From contig CAAEKP010000029.1 of NCBI GenBank assembly GCA_900756555.1, positions 1 through 16,042 of the forward strand: a stretch of 16,042 nt of DNA, read 5' to 3'. A model generated the notes under the pieces. The model saw only the letters and a program-made list of their open reading frames with translations. It was not told where the DNA came from and made no database searches. Shown in pieces: positions 7,800 to 15,060 of this stretch. The stretch comes from Peptococcaceae bacterium (lineage in GTDB: Bacteria; Bacillota; Peptococcia; Peptococcales; Peptococcaceae). Each line of letters starts with the position of its first letter. Positions within the stretch are counted from its first letter, which is position 1. Both the position numbers and the translations under genes were made by a program.

Positions 7800-8270
7800 C
7801 TACGCCAGATAAAATAATGGCTGACCGTATTCTACAACTTCTGCGTTCTCCACACAGATTTCCGTAATCACGCCATCCTGCTCCGCAGTGATTTCATTCA
7901 TCAGTTTCATGGCTTCTACCAGACACAGTACATCACCTTTTTTCACCTGACTACCCACAGTCACATAAGGAGCATCTTCCGGAGATGGCGCAGCATAGAA
8001 CACGCCCACAATTGGGCTTTTTACTGCGGTGCCTTTTGGCTGTGGCGCACTGACTGGCGCAACTGATTCCTGCGGAGCGGCCTGCATAACAGGCTGAGCC
8101 ACTGGCTGCTGCATTGGAGCTGCCAGAACTGGTGCGCTGACTGGTGCAGACTGAACCGCTGCATAGTTCTTTTCCAAGCGCAGGCGGTCATTGCCCTGGC
8201 TTACTTCCAGAGAAGTCAGCTGGGACTGTTCCAGCGCCTGAATCAGTTCTTTGATTTCATCTATCTTCAT
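7800..8270 (-). CDS. accB: Biotin carboxyl carrier protein of acetyl-CoA carboxylase
   Basis: A 156-residue carrier. The N-terminal helix region (1-40, MKIDEIKELIQALEQSQLTSLEVSQGNDRLRLEK) is the usual AccB assembly segment. Residues 41-80 form a low-complexity Ala/Pro/Gln/Val linker, and 84-156 is the biotinyl domain with the thumb-type KSPIVGVFYAAPSPED and biotin-accepting K122 in LVEAMKLMNEI. Biotin attached there by BirA shuttles CO2 between AccC and AccA/AccD. AGGAGT precedes the ATG by about 8 bases; the gene starts 11 bases after fabF. The linker DNA is repetitive in CTG/CAG-like codons because of its Pro/Ala/Gln content. Confidence 0.95.
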   Translation of the reverse strand: MKIDEIKELIQALEQSQLTSLEVSQGNDRLRLEKNYAAVQSAPVSAPVLAAPMQQPVAQPVMQAAPQESVAPVSAPQPKGTAVKSPIVGVFYAAPSPEDAPYVTVGSQVKKGDVLCLVEAMKLMNEITAEQDGVITEICVENAEVVEYGQPLFYLA

Positions 8271-8281
8271 AAGAATTACTC

Positions 8282-9523
8282 CTATTGTTCAAATTTACGG
8301 AAAGCCAGACAGCCGTTGTGGCCGCCGAACCCTAAAGATGTGGAAATCCCAAGATTTACATTAGCCTGCACTGCCTGATTGGGAGTGTAATCCAAGTCGC
8401 AGTCCGGGTCCGCTTCCTGATAACCAATGGTTGGTGGGATTATACCGTTTTTCAGAGCCAACACAGTAGCGATAGCTTCGATACCACCAGCAGCGCCCAG
8501 CGTGTGCCCTGTCATGGATTTGGTAGAGCTGATGTGGGCTTTGCGGGCTGTTTCTTCACCCAATGCCAGTTTGATGGCTTTGGTTTCTGTTTTATCGTTC
8601 AGCGGTGTGCTGGTGCCGTGTGCATTGATGTAGATTTCATCTTCTGCAGTGATGCCAGCTTCTTCTATCGCCAGCTGAATGGCACGGGAACTGCCCAGCG
8701 CTTCTGGATCTGGCGCAGTCATGTGGTGGGCGTCATTGGTGTTGCCGTAACCGCACACTTCTGCGTAAATGTGCGCGCCGCGCGCCATTGCGTGTTCATA
8801 TTCTTCCAGAATCACGACACCGGCGCCTTCGCCCATTACAAAACCATTGCGTCGTTTATCAAATGGTACCGATGCACAGGTTGGGTCTGGATTCTGAGTC
8901 AGTGCCATGCAATTGGTAAAACCGGACACAGCCAGGCTTACAATGGTGGCCTCTGTACCGCCGGCAATCATAGCATCTGCATAACCATGCTGAATGGCGC
9001 GGTACGCTTCCCCAATGGCATTGGTAGAAGTGGCGCAGGCTGTCATAATTGCCATGGATGGCCCTTGCGCATGAAATTTTAATGCAACATTGCCGGTAGC
9101 CATGTTGCCAATCATCATAGGAATAAAAAATGGAGAGGTACGGCTTGGGCCTTTTTCCAGCAATTTTTCTGATTCTGTCAGAAAACTGTGCATACCGCCA
9201 GTACCAGTGCCAATGTACACACCCAGACGGAAAGAATCAATATTTTCGCCACTGCGCAGCCCACTGTCTTCCATAGCCTGAGAAGCTGCCGCCACTGCAA
9301 ACTGAGAATATCTGTCCTGTTTGCGGGCTTCCCCTTTCTCCATATATTGCAGCGGGTCAAAATCTTTTACTTCTGCTGCAATTTTCACTTTATATTCTGT
9401 TGTGTCAAAGGCGGTAATCGGGCCGATTCCGCATTTGCCCGCAATTAAACTCTGCCAGAAGGTGCTTACCTCGTTTCCCACGGGAGAAACAACACCAAGA
9501 CCAGTTACAACTACTCTGTTCAT
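8282..9523 (-). CDS. fabF: 3-oxoacyl-ACP synthase II FabF
   Basis: A 413-residue condensing enzyme that elongates acyl-ACP with malonyl-ACP. The Cys-His-His triad is visible: C163 in MTACATSTNAIGEAY, H302 in INAHGTSTPLND and H340 in SSTKSMTGHTLGAAGG. The N-terminus MNRVVVTGLGVVSPVG is typical and the length is standard. It is the only FabB/FabF-type synthase in the window, so it probably elongates both saturated and unsaturated chains. AGGAGG, overlapping the stop codon of the upstream FabK-like gene, lies about 6 bases before the ATG, which implies coupled translation. Confidence 0.96.
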   Translation of the reverse strand: MNRVVVTGLGVVSPVGNEVSTFWQSLIAGKCGIGPITAFDTTEYKVKIAAEVKDFDPLQYMEKGEARKQDRYSQFAVAAASQAMEDSGLRSGENIDSFRLGVYIGTGTGGMHSFLTESEKLLEKGPSRTSPFFIPMMIGNMATGNVALKFHAQGPSMAIMTACATSTNAIGEAYRAIQHGYADAMIAGGTEATIVSLAVSGFTNCMALTQNPDPTCASVPFDKRRNGFVMGEGAGVVILEEYEHAMARGAHIYAEVCGYGNTNDAHHMTAPDPEALGSSRAIQLAIEEAGITAEDEIYINAHGTSTPLNDKTETKAIKLALGEETARKAHISSTKSMTGHTLGAAGGIEAIATVLALKNGIIPPTIGYQEADPDCDLDYTPNQAVQANVNLGISTSLGFGGHNGCLAFRKFEQ

Positions 9524-9532
9524 GTGAACCTC

Positions 9533-10642
9533 CTATTTTTTTGCCGCCTGTATATAGCCATCAGCCAGTTCCTGCATCAGCTGCGGTACGGTCAAAATGC
9601 GGTCAACACGATAACCGTTCGCGCCAATAAAAGCAAAGCCCTGCTCCAATCGACCCTGCACCGCGTTAATCAGCGCAGAAGAAATACAATATGGACTTGC
9701 TTCTTCTTTACAGGTAGTGATGCAGTGCCGCGCGCAAACTTTTGGCTGACGCAGGCCTTCTTTTGCTTCTGCTAAGAAGTTGTTGAAAATGGCACGACCC
9801 GGTAACCCTACCGGGCTTTTGATAATTGCAATGTCATCCTGAGTGCAGTTCAGATAAGCCTGCTTAAAGGCATCATCCGCGTCGCACTCCTCGGTAGCAA
9901 CAAAGCGAGTCGCCATCTGTACAGCCGCTGCGCCTAACTGCTGTAAATGATAAATATCTGCACCGGTGTACACGCCGCCAGCAGCAATGACTGGAATCTG
10001 TCTGCCTGCATCCGCGCCAATCTCCTGCGCTGCCTGCACAACCTGTGGCAATAACACTTCTAACTGATGTTCTGGATCCTCCAGTTCTTCCACAGAGAAC
10101 CCCAAGTGACCGCCAGCTTTTGGTCCCTCCAGCACAAATGCGTCCGGCGCATAATTGTATTTGCTCATCCAGCGTTTGGCAATCAATTTTGCTGCTTTGG
10201 CAGATGATACGATTGGCACCAGTTTTGTTTTGGCGCCTTCTGTCAGACAAGCTGGCAGAGTCAGCGGCAGGCCAGCGCCAGCAAAGATAACGTCCACGCC
10301 TTCTTCAATGGCTGCTTTGGCTGTCTCCGTAAATTCTCGAATTGCCACCATAATATTTACACCAATCACACCGTTGGTATCCTGACGCATTTTGCGCAGT
10401 TCCTGACGCAGCATGGTAATATTGCGGCTTTCGCCATCCTTTGCTGCAATTTCGCAAGGCATCCCCAGATAGCCTAGCCCTACCGCAGAAAGCACGCCGA
10501 TGCCGCCCTGATTGGCTACTGCCGTTGCCAGTCTGTGGCCGGACACACCGATACCCATACCGCCCTGCACAACAGGCACGGCTATCTGCAAATCCCCAAT
10601 GGCAAACCCATTGCCCGGCCAGTTAAATGTAAATTCCGCCAT
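9533..10642 (-). CDS. FabK/nitronate monooxygenase-fold flavoprotein with C-terminal Cys quartet (FabX-like candidate)
   Basis: A 369-residue TIM-barrel flavoprotein of the NMO/FabK/FabX superfamily and a paralogue of the FabK at 12302-13249. It has VPVVQGGMGIGVSG (about 23-36), GVNIMVAI, the active-site EGPKAGGHLGF with H179, VIAAGGVYTG, and GAAAVQMATRFVATEECDA. Unlike FabK it carries ARHCITTC and SPYCI near the C-terminus, giving C303-x3-C307-x3-C311-x7-C319, which looks like a metal or [4Fe-4S] site. Helicobacter pylori FabX, of this superfamily and similar length, is a flavin plus [4Fe-4S] enzyme that makes cis-3-decenoyl-ACP. The operon position and lack of FabA/FabM make a similar role likely, but this is inference; a second enoyl reductase or a nitronate monooxygenase are alternatives. 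The start at 10642 is chosen because GGGGAGG lies upstream and the family N-terminus begins there; it overlaps fabG by 20 bases. Confidence 0.85.
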   Translation of the reverse strand: MAEFTFNWPGNGFAIGDLQIAVPVVQGGMGIGVSGHRLATAVANQGGIGVLSAVGLGYLGMPCEIAAKDGESRNITMLRQELRKMRQDTNGVIGVNIMVAIREFTETAKAAIEEGVDVIFAGAGLPLTLPACLTEGAKTKLVPIVSSAKAAKLIAKRWMSKYNYAPDAFVLEGPKAGGHLGFSVEELEDPEHQLEVLLPQVVQAAQEIGADAGRQIPVIAAGGVYTGADIYHLQQLGAAAVQMATRFVATEECDADDAFKQAYLNCTQDDIAIIKSPVGLPGRAIFNNFLAEAKEGLRQPKVCARHCITTCKEEASPYCISSALINAVQGRLEQGFAFIGANGYRVDRILTVPQLMQELADGYIQAAKK

Positions 10643-11363
10643 CGACTTTGATAACCTCCCCTGTAATGTACGCCGCATACGGGCTAGCTAAAAATGTTGC
10701 CAGATGGGCAATATCTTCTGGTGCCCCCATCCGTTTCAGCGGGATAGCACCAACCACAGCTTCTTTCTGTTTGTCACTGAGTTTATCGGTCATATCGGTA
10801 GCAATAAACCCCGGCGCGATTGCGTTGCAGGTGATACCGCGGGCTGCCAGTTCTTTTGCCGCTGTTTTGGTCATACCTACCACGCCAGCTTTCGCCGCTG
10901 CATAATTGATCTGACCAGCATTGCCCATCAGACCAGACACAGAAGAAATATTAATAATCGTACCCTGTTTCTGTTTCAAAAAGTGCGCACCCACATGCTT
11001 CATCATATTAAACGCACCTTTCAGATTAGTTGCGATTACGTTATCAAATTCGTCTTCTTTCATCATCAGCAATAAATTATCTTTGGTGATGCCTGCATTG
11101 TTCACCAGAATATCCAGCTTGCCAAAACGGGCAATCGCCGCTTTTACAGTGTCAGCACACTGCTGAAAATTGCTGACATCACAGCGATACGCTTCGACAT
11201 CCCTGCCCAATGCGCGAATTTCTTCGCAGACTGCTTCTGCTGCGGCATCGTTAGAACTGTAACAAATTGCTACGTTGGCACCGTTGCGGGCCATATCCAG
11301 CGCAATCGCGCGGCCAATGCCTCTGGATGCTCCGGTGATTAATGCTGTTTTATTGTTTAACAT
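10623..11363 (-). CDS. fabG: 3-oxoacyl-ACP reductase FabG
   Basis: A 246-residue short-chain dehydrogenase that reduces 3-oxoacyl-ACP with NADPH. It shows the cofactor loop TGASRGIG (10-17), CDVSN (61-65), the NNAG motif (88-91), catalytic S141 in NISSVSG, and Y154/K158 in INYAAAKAG, followed by NAIAPGFIATDMT and the C-terminal TGEVIKVDGG typical of FabG. Length is standard. The ATG at 11363 has AAGGCAGG upstream; it begins 33 bases after fabD. Its 3' end overlaps the start of the FabK-like gene by 20 bases. Confidence 0.96.
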   Translation of the reverse strand: MLNNKTALITGASRGIGRAIALDMARNGANVAICYSSNDAAAEAVCEEIRALGRDVEAYRCDVSNFQQCADTVKAAIARFGKLDILVNNAGITKDNLLLMMKEDEFDNVIATNLKGAFNMMKHVGAHFLKQKQGTIINISSVSGLMGNAGQINYAAAKAGVVGMTKTAAKELAARGITCNAIAPGFIATDMTDKLSDKQKEAVVGAIPLKRMGAPEDIAHLATFLASPYAAYITGEVIKVDGGIYI

Positions 11364-11396
11364 TTGGGCATACCTGCCTTTATCATTCTTCGTTTA

Positions 11397-12314
11397 TTAT
11401 TTTTTTAAATTTTCCAGCAGCGCTTCCAGGTCTGCTACATTTTCTACTTTATAGACCTGCGCTGCATCGGTAATTTTTTTCACCAGGCCGGATAAGGTTT
11501 TGCCTGGCCCAACTTCGATAAAACAATCCACGCCGTCAGCCATCATCTGCTCAATGGTTTTCACCCACTGTACAGGATGATTGACCTGACTGGCAATCAA
11601 ATCCTGCGCAGTTGCTGTGGTGTAAGGCTGCGCTGTCTTGTTGGCATATACTGGGCACCAACCCTCCTGTATGGCCAGCATTGGCACATAAGCCGCCAGC
11701 GCTTCTGCTGCAATGTTCATATACGGGCTGTGAAACGCACCGCTAACTGCCAATGGCACCGCACGTCCGCCGGCTTCTTTTACGGTTGCCGCAAATGCTG
11801 TCAACTGTTCTGGCTTACCAGCCACCACAGTCTGCTGTAGGCTGTTATAATTCACAGGAAAAACATCGCTGTAGTTGCCAGCCAGTTTGGCAATCTGTTC
11901 TGCGCTCAGTTTCAGGATAGCCTGCATACCGCCCGGATTTTCCTCCGCAGCGTGCTGCATAGCCTCTGCTCTACGGCAAACCAGATGGAACGCCTGTGGT
12001 AAATCCAACAAACCTGCAAAAGCCAGCGCTGGAATTTCCCCCAGAGAGAAACCTGCTGCTGCATCCACCGGAACGCCAGCCTCCTGCACTGCTTTGGCAA
12101 TGGCATAATCCACTGCAAACAAGCATGGCTGCGTGTTGATGGTCACAGACAATTCTTCTTTGCTGCCATTGAAGCATTGTTCTTTTGTGCCTGGCCGCTG
12201 CCGCTCAATCTGAGCAAAAATATCCTGCACCAGCGGGCTGTTATCATAAAAATCTTTGCCCATGCCAGGATACTGCGCACCCTGACCAGCAAAAAGCAGC
12301 GCTATTTTACCCAT
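11397..12314 (-). CDS. fabD: Malonyl-CoA:ACP transacylase FabD
   Basis: A 305-residue transacylase that loads malonate from CoA onto ACP. It opens with the classic LLFAGQGAQYPGMG (7-19), has the nucleophile S90 in AAGFSLGEIPALAFAGLL, R114 in LVCRRAEAMQ, catalytic H196 in VSGAFHSPYM, and an N-rich VNYNSLQQTVVAG. The usual GHSLGE elbow reads GFSLGE, with Phe replacing the first His; the essential Ser and distal His remain. The start at 12314 overlaps the fabK stop by 13 bases, with AGGAGG about 6 bases upstream inside fabK, indicating translational coupling. Confidence 0.95.
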   Translation of the reverse strand: MGKIALLFAGQGAQYPGMGKDFYDNSPLVQDIFAQIERQRPGTKEQCFNGSKEELSVTINTQPCLFAVDYAIAKAVQEAGVPVDAAAGFSLGEIPALAFAGLLDLPQAFHLVCRRAEAMQHAAEENPGGMQAILKLSAEQIAKLAGNYSDVFPVNYNSLQQTVVAGKPEQLTAFAATVKEAGGRAVPLAVSGAFHSPYMNIAAEALAAYVPMLAIQEGWCPVYANKTAQPYTTATAQDLIASQVNHPVQWVKTIEQMMADGVDCFIEVGPGKTLSGLVKKITDAAQVYKVENVADLEALLENLKK

Positions 12315-13249
12315 GGACCGCCTCCTGTCAGAATTTGTTCGGCCTGATCCACAATGCCAGTGATAATCTCAGCAGCAGTCTTTTCTTCATGAATCATACC
12401 GGCAATTTGCCCACACATGAAGGAACCGCCCTGCACATCACCGTCAATCGCAGCCTTTGGCAGAGAGCCTCTGCCGAAAGCATCCAGTTCTTCGTCGGTC
12501 ACGTTGCTGTCAAATTCTTTTTTATAGTATTCCCGGGCAAATGGATTTTTTAGAACCCGCACCGGATGGCCGCCTCTGCGCCCTGTAGTCATGGTGTCGA
12601 TATCCTTTGCCTTCAGAACTTTATCTTTGTAATTCTGATGTACATTGCATTCTTTGGCTACCAGGAACACGGTACCCATCTGCACACCTGCCGCGCCCAG
12701 CATGAATGCAGCTGCCATACCACGCCCATCAGCAATACCGCCAGCGGCGATAACTGGCACATCCACCACATCACAAACCTGCGGCACCAGTACGATGGTG
12801 GTCAGTTCGCCCACATGACCGCCAGATTCACCGCCTTCTGCGATAACTGCGCTGGCGCCATTGCGCACAACCAGTTTTGCCATAGCGGTGGATGCTACAA
12901 CCGGCACTACTTTAATGCCGGCTTCCAGCCATGCTTTCATATATTTGGACGGATTGCCTGCGCCAGTGGTAACAACGGCAACTTTTTCTTCTATCACAAT
13001 CTGTGCCACTTCCTCTACATGAGGACTGGCCAGCATAATATTTACGCCAAATGGTTTTTCTGTCAAGGATTTTGCTTTGCGAATCTGCTCCCGCACCCAG
13101 TCACCACCAGCATTCATCGCTGAGATGATACCCAGGCCGCCGGCATTAGATACCGCAGCTGCTAATTCCGCATCGGCAATCCAAGCCATGCCGCCCTGCA
13201 GCACAGGATACTGAATGCCCAGCAAATCACAAATTGGTGTCTGAATCAT
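12302..13249 (-). CDS. fabK: Enoyl-ACP reductase II FabK
   Basis: A 315-residue FMN-dependent enoyl-ACP reductase, the last step of each elongation cycle, using NAD(P)H. Family features are MIQTPICDLLGIQYPVLQGGMAWIA, NAGGLGIIS (35-43), KPFGVNIMLASP, the active-site AEGGESGGHVGELTT with H145, VIAAGGIADGRGMAAAFMLGAAGVQMGTVF, and the C-terminal half RALNPFAREY-like region (VLKNPFAREYYKKE). The length matches S. pneumoniae FabK and there is no Cys quartet. The ATG at 13249 is preferred over 13276 because TAAGGTGA lies about 6 bases upstream and the longer form would run into acpP, whose stop lies 10 bases before. No FabI or FabL is visible, so this is the likely housekeeping reductase. Confidence 0.95.
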   Translation of the reverse strand: MIQTPICDLLGIQYPVLQGGMAWIADAELAAAVSNAGGLGIISAMNAGGDWVREQIRKAKSLTEKPFGVNIMLASPHVEEVAQIVIEEKVAVVTTGAGNPSKYMKAWLEAGIKVVPVVASTAMAKLVVRNGASAVIAEGGESGGHVGELTTIVLVPQVCDVVDVPVIAAGGIADGRGMAAAFMLGAAGVQMGTVFLVAKECNVHQNYKDKVLKAKDIDTMTTGRRGGHPVRVLKNPFAREYYKKEFDSNVTDEELDAFGRGSLPKAAIDGDVQGGSFMCGQIAGMIHEEKTAAEIITGIVDQAEQILTGGGPWVK

Positions 13250-13259
13250 ATAAGTCACC

Positions 13260-13481
13260 TTATTTCGCAGCGTCAATCGCTTTTACAACATCGCCAACGG
13301 TTTTCATATCTTCCGTCATTTCTAAAGAAATACTGAATGCATCTTCCATGTTCATCACCAGTTCTACTGTATCCAGAGAATCCAGGCCCAGATCATCCCA
13401 GGTGCTTTCCATTGTAACTTTATCGGCTTCTAAATCTTTTGCTTCTACCAGAATTTCTACTACTTTATCAAATGTGCTCAT
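13260..13481 (-). CDS. acpP: Acyl carrier protein
   Basis: A 73-residue acidic four-helix carrier that holds growing acyl chains on a phosphopantetheine arm. The attachment Ser is S35 in the canonical LGLDSLDTVELVM, and the surrounding helix II is acidic as needed for docking. An upstream ATG at 13490 would touch the AGGAGG with no spacer, whereas the ATG at 13481 has the ideal 9-base spacing, so 13481 is chosen. It lies 37 bases after fabH and 10 before fabK. Confidence 0.96.
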   Translation of the reverse strand: MSTFDKVVEILVEAKDLEADKVTMESTWDDLGLDSLDTVELVMNMEDAFSISLEMTEDMKTVGDVVKAIDAAK

Positions 13482-13498
13482 TGTGAACATCCTCCTGA

Positions 13499-13512
13499 AA
13501 ATTAATTAATTT
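13499..13512. repeat. 14-bp perfect palindrome between fabH and acpP
   Basis: AAATTAATTAATTT in the 37-base fabH-acpP gap reads the same on both strands and lies just upstream of the acpP Shine-Dalgarno. Its CAAATTAA half (minus strand, one base beyond) matches a half-site of the proposed FabT operator at 15017-15033. It may be a secondary site or simply an AT-rich spacer that keeps the acpP ribosome site open. Confidence 0.35.
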
Positions 13513-13518
13513 GTATTT

Positions 13519-14478
13519 TTATTTTGCCCAGCGCAAAATACACGCGCCGGTTGTCAAGCCCCCGCCAAAAGCTGTCAGAGCCAGTAAATCACCTTTTTTC
13601 AACTTGCCTGCCCGGTTGGTTTCATCCAGCAGAATAGCTACGCAGGCTGCCGATGTATTGCCATACCGTGCAATATTGGTCAAACATTTTTCTTTGGGAA
13701 TTTTCATCCGGCTTATCGCTGAATCAATAATGCGAATGTTAGCCTGATGCGGAATTACATAGGTCAAATCATCTTTGTTCAGCTTAGCCTGTGCCAATGC
13801 TTCTTCCACAGTGCGCGCCATAGCAGTAACCGCAAAGCGAAACACTTCCTGCCCATCCATCACCAGATAAGGCGAAGCCGGTTCTTCTGCCCGAAACGGA
13901 CAATTTCCTTTTGCTGCTGGTGCATACAGCACGTCAGTATCACCTTTCGCGCCAATCTGAATTGCCAGTAAGTCATCCCCCGGCCCCAATACCGCAGCAC
14001 CAGCGCCATCGCCAAACAATACACAAGTGGCTCTGTCCTGCCAATCCACTGCCTTAGACATGGCATCGGCTCCCACAAGCAGGATCTTCTGCTGCGGCTT
14101 GCGGGCAAAATAAGCAGCCGCAATGTCCATGGCGTATAAAAAGCCAGTGCAGGCAGCACTCACATCAAAAGCAGGGCAATTGGCGCCCAAACGTTTTTGC
14201 AGTATGCAGGCCATGGAAGGCGTACTGTAATCAGCCGTAATAGTAGCGCAGATAATCATATCCAGCTCACTGGCTGTACATCCGCTGTCGTCCAGCGCCT
14301 TCATCGCCGCCTGATATGCCAAGTCAGTGATGGTTTCGGTGGTGCAAACACGCCGTTCCACAATGCCAGTGCGGGTGCGAATCCATTCATCACTGGTATC
14401 CACAATGCGAGATAAATCGTCATTGCTGACAGCAACCGCTGGTAAGGCACTGCCGGTTCCTAAAATACTGAAACTCAT
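13519..14478 (-). CDS. fabH: 3-oxoacyl-ACP synthase III FabH
   Basis: A 319-residue condensing enzyme that starts fatty acid synthesis from a short acyl-CoA and malonyl-ACP. The catalytic triad is visible: C110 in DVSAACTGFLYA, H244 in VIPHQANIRI and N274 in ARYGNTSAACV. The N-terminus contains TSDEWIRTRTGIVERR, and the glycine-rich GGGLTTGA lies near the C-terminus. Primer preference (acetyl or branched) cannot be read with confidence. The start overlaps the fabT stop in an ATGA arrangement, and GAGGAATGAGG lies just upstream, so regulator and first enzyme are translationally coupled. Confidence 0.96.
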   Translation of the reverse strand: MSFSILGTGSALPAVAVSNDDLSRIVDTSDEWIRTRTGIVERRVCTTETITDLAYQAAMKALDDSGCTASELDMIICATITADYSTPSMACILQKRLGANCPAFDVSAACTGFLYAMDIAAAYFARKPQQKILLVGADAMSKAVDWQDRATCVLFGDGAGAAVLGPGDDLLAIQIGAKGDTDVLYAPAAKGNCPFRAEEPASPYLVMDGQEVFRFAVTAMARTVEEALAQAKLNKDDLTYVIPHQANIRIIDSAISRMKIPKEKCLTNIARYGNTSAACVAILLDETNRAGKLKKGDLLALTAFGGGLTTGACILRWAK

Positions 14479-14939
14479 GCCTCATTCCTCGCTTCAAGTT
14501 TTCGCTTGAAAAACTGGTTTAAATTTTTCATCGCTCTGACTAAAATTTCTTTGTCGCTGCTGTCCATCTCCTGGCTCATTGTGCGAATCATATTTTCATG
14601 GAAATATAAATGGCCAGCATTGACCTTGCGACCCATTTTTGTCAGCTTTACAAACACCTGTCGGGCATCCTGTTCGGAGCGTATTTTCTCCACGTAGCCC
14701 TTTTTCACCAGTTTGTTCACCGCAATAGTGACCGATGATAAGGTAATTTTCAAATCTGCCGCCAATTCACTAATCCGTCTGCCATGTTCCTCGTCTTTGG
14801 CCGCTGCTTCCAACAAATGCAGTTCGCTGATGGATAAGTCCCCCTGCGCTGTTGATTTCGCTGCTTCTTCTTCCAATTTCAAAACAGACCAGAACGCTTC
14901 ATTCAACAGTTCGTTCAGTTCCTGAGAAAACGCATCCAA
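14475..14939 (-). CDS. fabT: MarR-family regulator of fatty acid synthesis, FabT-like
   Basis: A 154-residue winged-helix protein. MarR features are the N- and C-terminal dimerisation helices (1-30 and 108-150), helix-turn-helix with recognition helix TLSSVTIAVNKLVKKG (66-81), and the wing with the D-x-R motif SEQDARQVFVKLT (88-100). In streptococci FabT heads the same operon and represses it, with long-chain acyl-ACP as co-repressor; the identical position here supports that role. The start is taken as TTG 14939, because AAAGGGGGAG stands 5 bases before it; an upstream TTG at 14975 has no ribosome site and would put the true site inside the gene. Start use of TTG may keep regulator levels low. 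Two palindromes around its own promoter suggest autoregulation. Confidence 0.85.
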   Translation of the reverse strand: MDAFSQELNELLNEAFWSVLKLEEEAAKSTAQGDLSISELHLLEAAAKDEEHGRRISELAADLKITLSSVTIAVNKLVKKGYVEKIRSEQDARQVFVKLTKMGRKVNAGHLYFHENMIRTMSQEMDSSDKEILVRAMKNLNQFFKRKLEARNEA

Positions 14940-14983
14940 AACGGCTCCCCCTTTACATATACTTTTCTGCAACAAGCAATTAC

Positions 14984-15000
14984 TTAGTTTGCCTAATTAA
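14984..15000. promoter_or_regulatory. Candidate FabT operator 1, over the transcription start
   Basis: TTAGTTTG-C-CTAATTAA is a 17-bp imperfect palindrome (6 of 8 positions pair). It overlaps the last base of the -10 box and the expected start of transcription, and is a near copy of operator 2 (17 of 20 bases over 14984-15003 against 15017-15036). Binding here would block RNA polymerase. Confidence 0.6.
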
Positions 15001-15028
15001 TTATAGGGTTAAATAGTTAGTTTGTCAA
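15000..15028 (-). promoter_or_regulatory. Consensus sigma-A promoter of the fab-acc operon
   Basis: Minus strand: TTGACA (15023-15028), a 17-bp spacer, TATAAT (15000-15005). Both hexamers match consensus perfectly. The 30 bases upstream (15029-15057) are almost pure A/T with A-tracts on the minus strand, resembling an UP element. Transcription should start near 14993, leaving an untranslated leader of about 54 bases before the TTG of fabT. Such a strong promoter fits an essential, highly expressed pathway that needs a repressor. Confidence 0.92.
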
Positions 15029-15033
15029 ATTAA
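15017..15033. promoter_or_regulatory. Candidate FabT operator 2, over the -35 box
   Basis: TTAGTTTG-T-CAAATTAA is a 17-bp palindrome with 7 of 8 positions pairing, completely covering the -35 hexamer. It sits 33 bp (about three helical turns) from operator 1, so two dimers would lie on the same face of the helix. The half-site TTTG/CAAA core also appears in published FabT sites of streptococci, although the spacing here is shorter. Confidence 0.65.
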
Positions 15034-15060
15034 TTTTTTTAGAATTTTTAATTTTTTCAT
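15025..15060 (-). CDS. Possible 11-residue cationic leader peptide
   Basis: TTGGAGG (15069-15075, minus strand) stands 8 bases before an ATG that opens an 11-codon frame, MKKLKILKKLI, ending with TGA inside the -35 box of the fabT promoter. The ribosome site and spacing are good, and the peptide would be strongly basic and amphipathic. Against it, the frame lies between a strong terminator and the next promoter, no promoter of its own is evident, and Lys/Leu/Ile codons are what an A-rich UP element would encode by chance. Confidence 0.2.
   Translation of the reverse strand: MKKLKILKKLI

Noticed and set aside
8504..9082. 192-codon plus-strand frame opposite fabF
   Set aside because: It is an antisense shadow of a gene with complete catalytic motifs and has no ribosome site of its own.
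10643..10678. Longer N-terminus for the FabK-like protein
   Set aside because: The extra residues MRRTLQGRLSKS are a frame-shifted read of the fabG end; GGGGAGG lies just upstream of ATG 10642.
13250..13276. Upstream start for FabK
   Set aside because: It would overlap the end of acpP and add residues not found in FabK; the ATG at 13249 has a proper ribosome site.
14940..14975. Upstream TTG start for FabT
   Set aside because: No ribosome site precedes it, and the strong AAAGGGGGAG would then lie inside the gene; TTG 14939 fits better.
14940..14999. Riboswitch or attenuator in the fabT leader
   Set aside because: The leader is only about 54 bases, with no stable hairpin and no terminator; repression by protein at the operators explains the layout.
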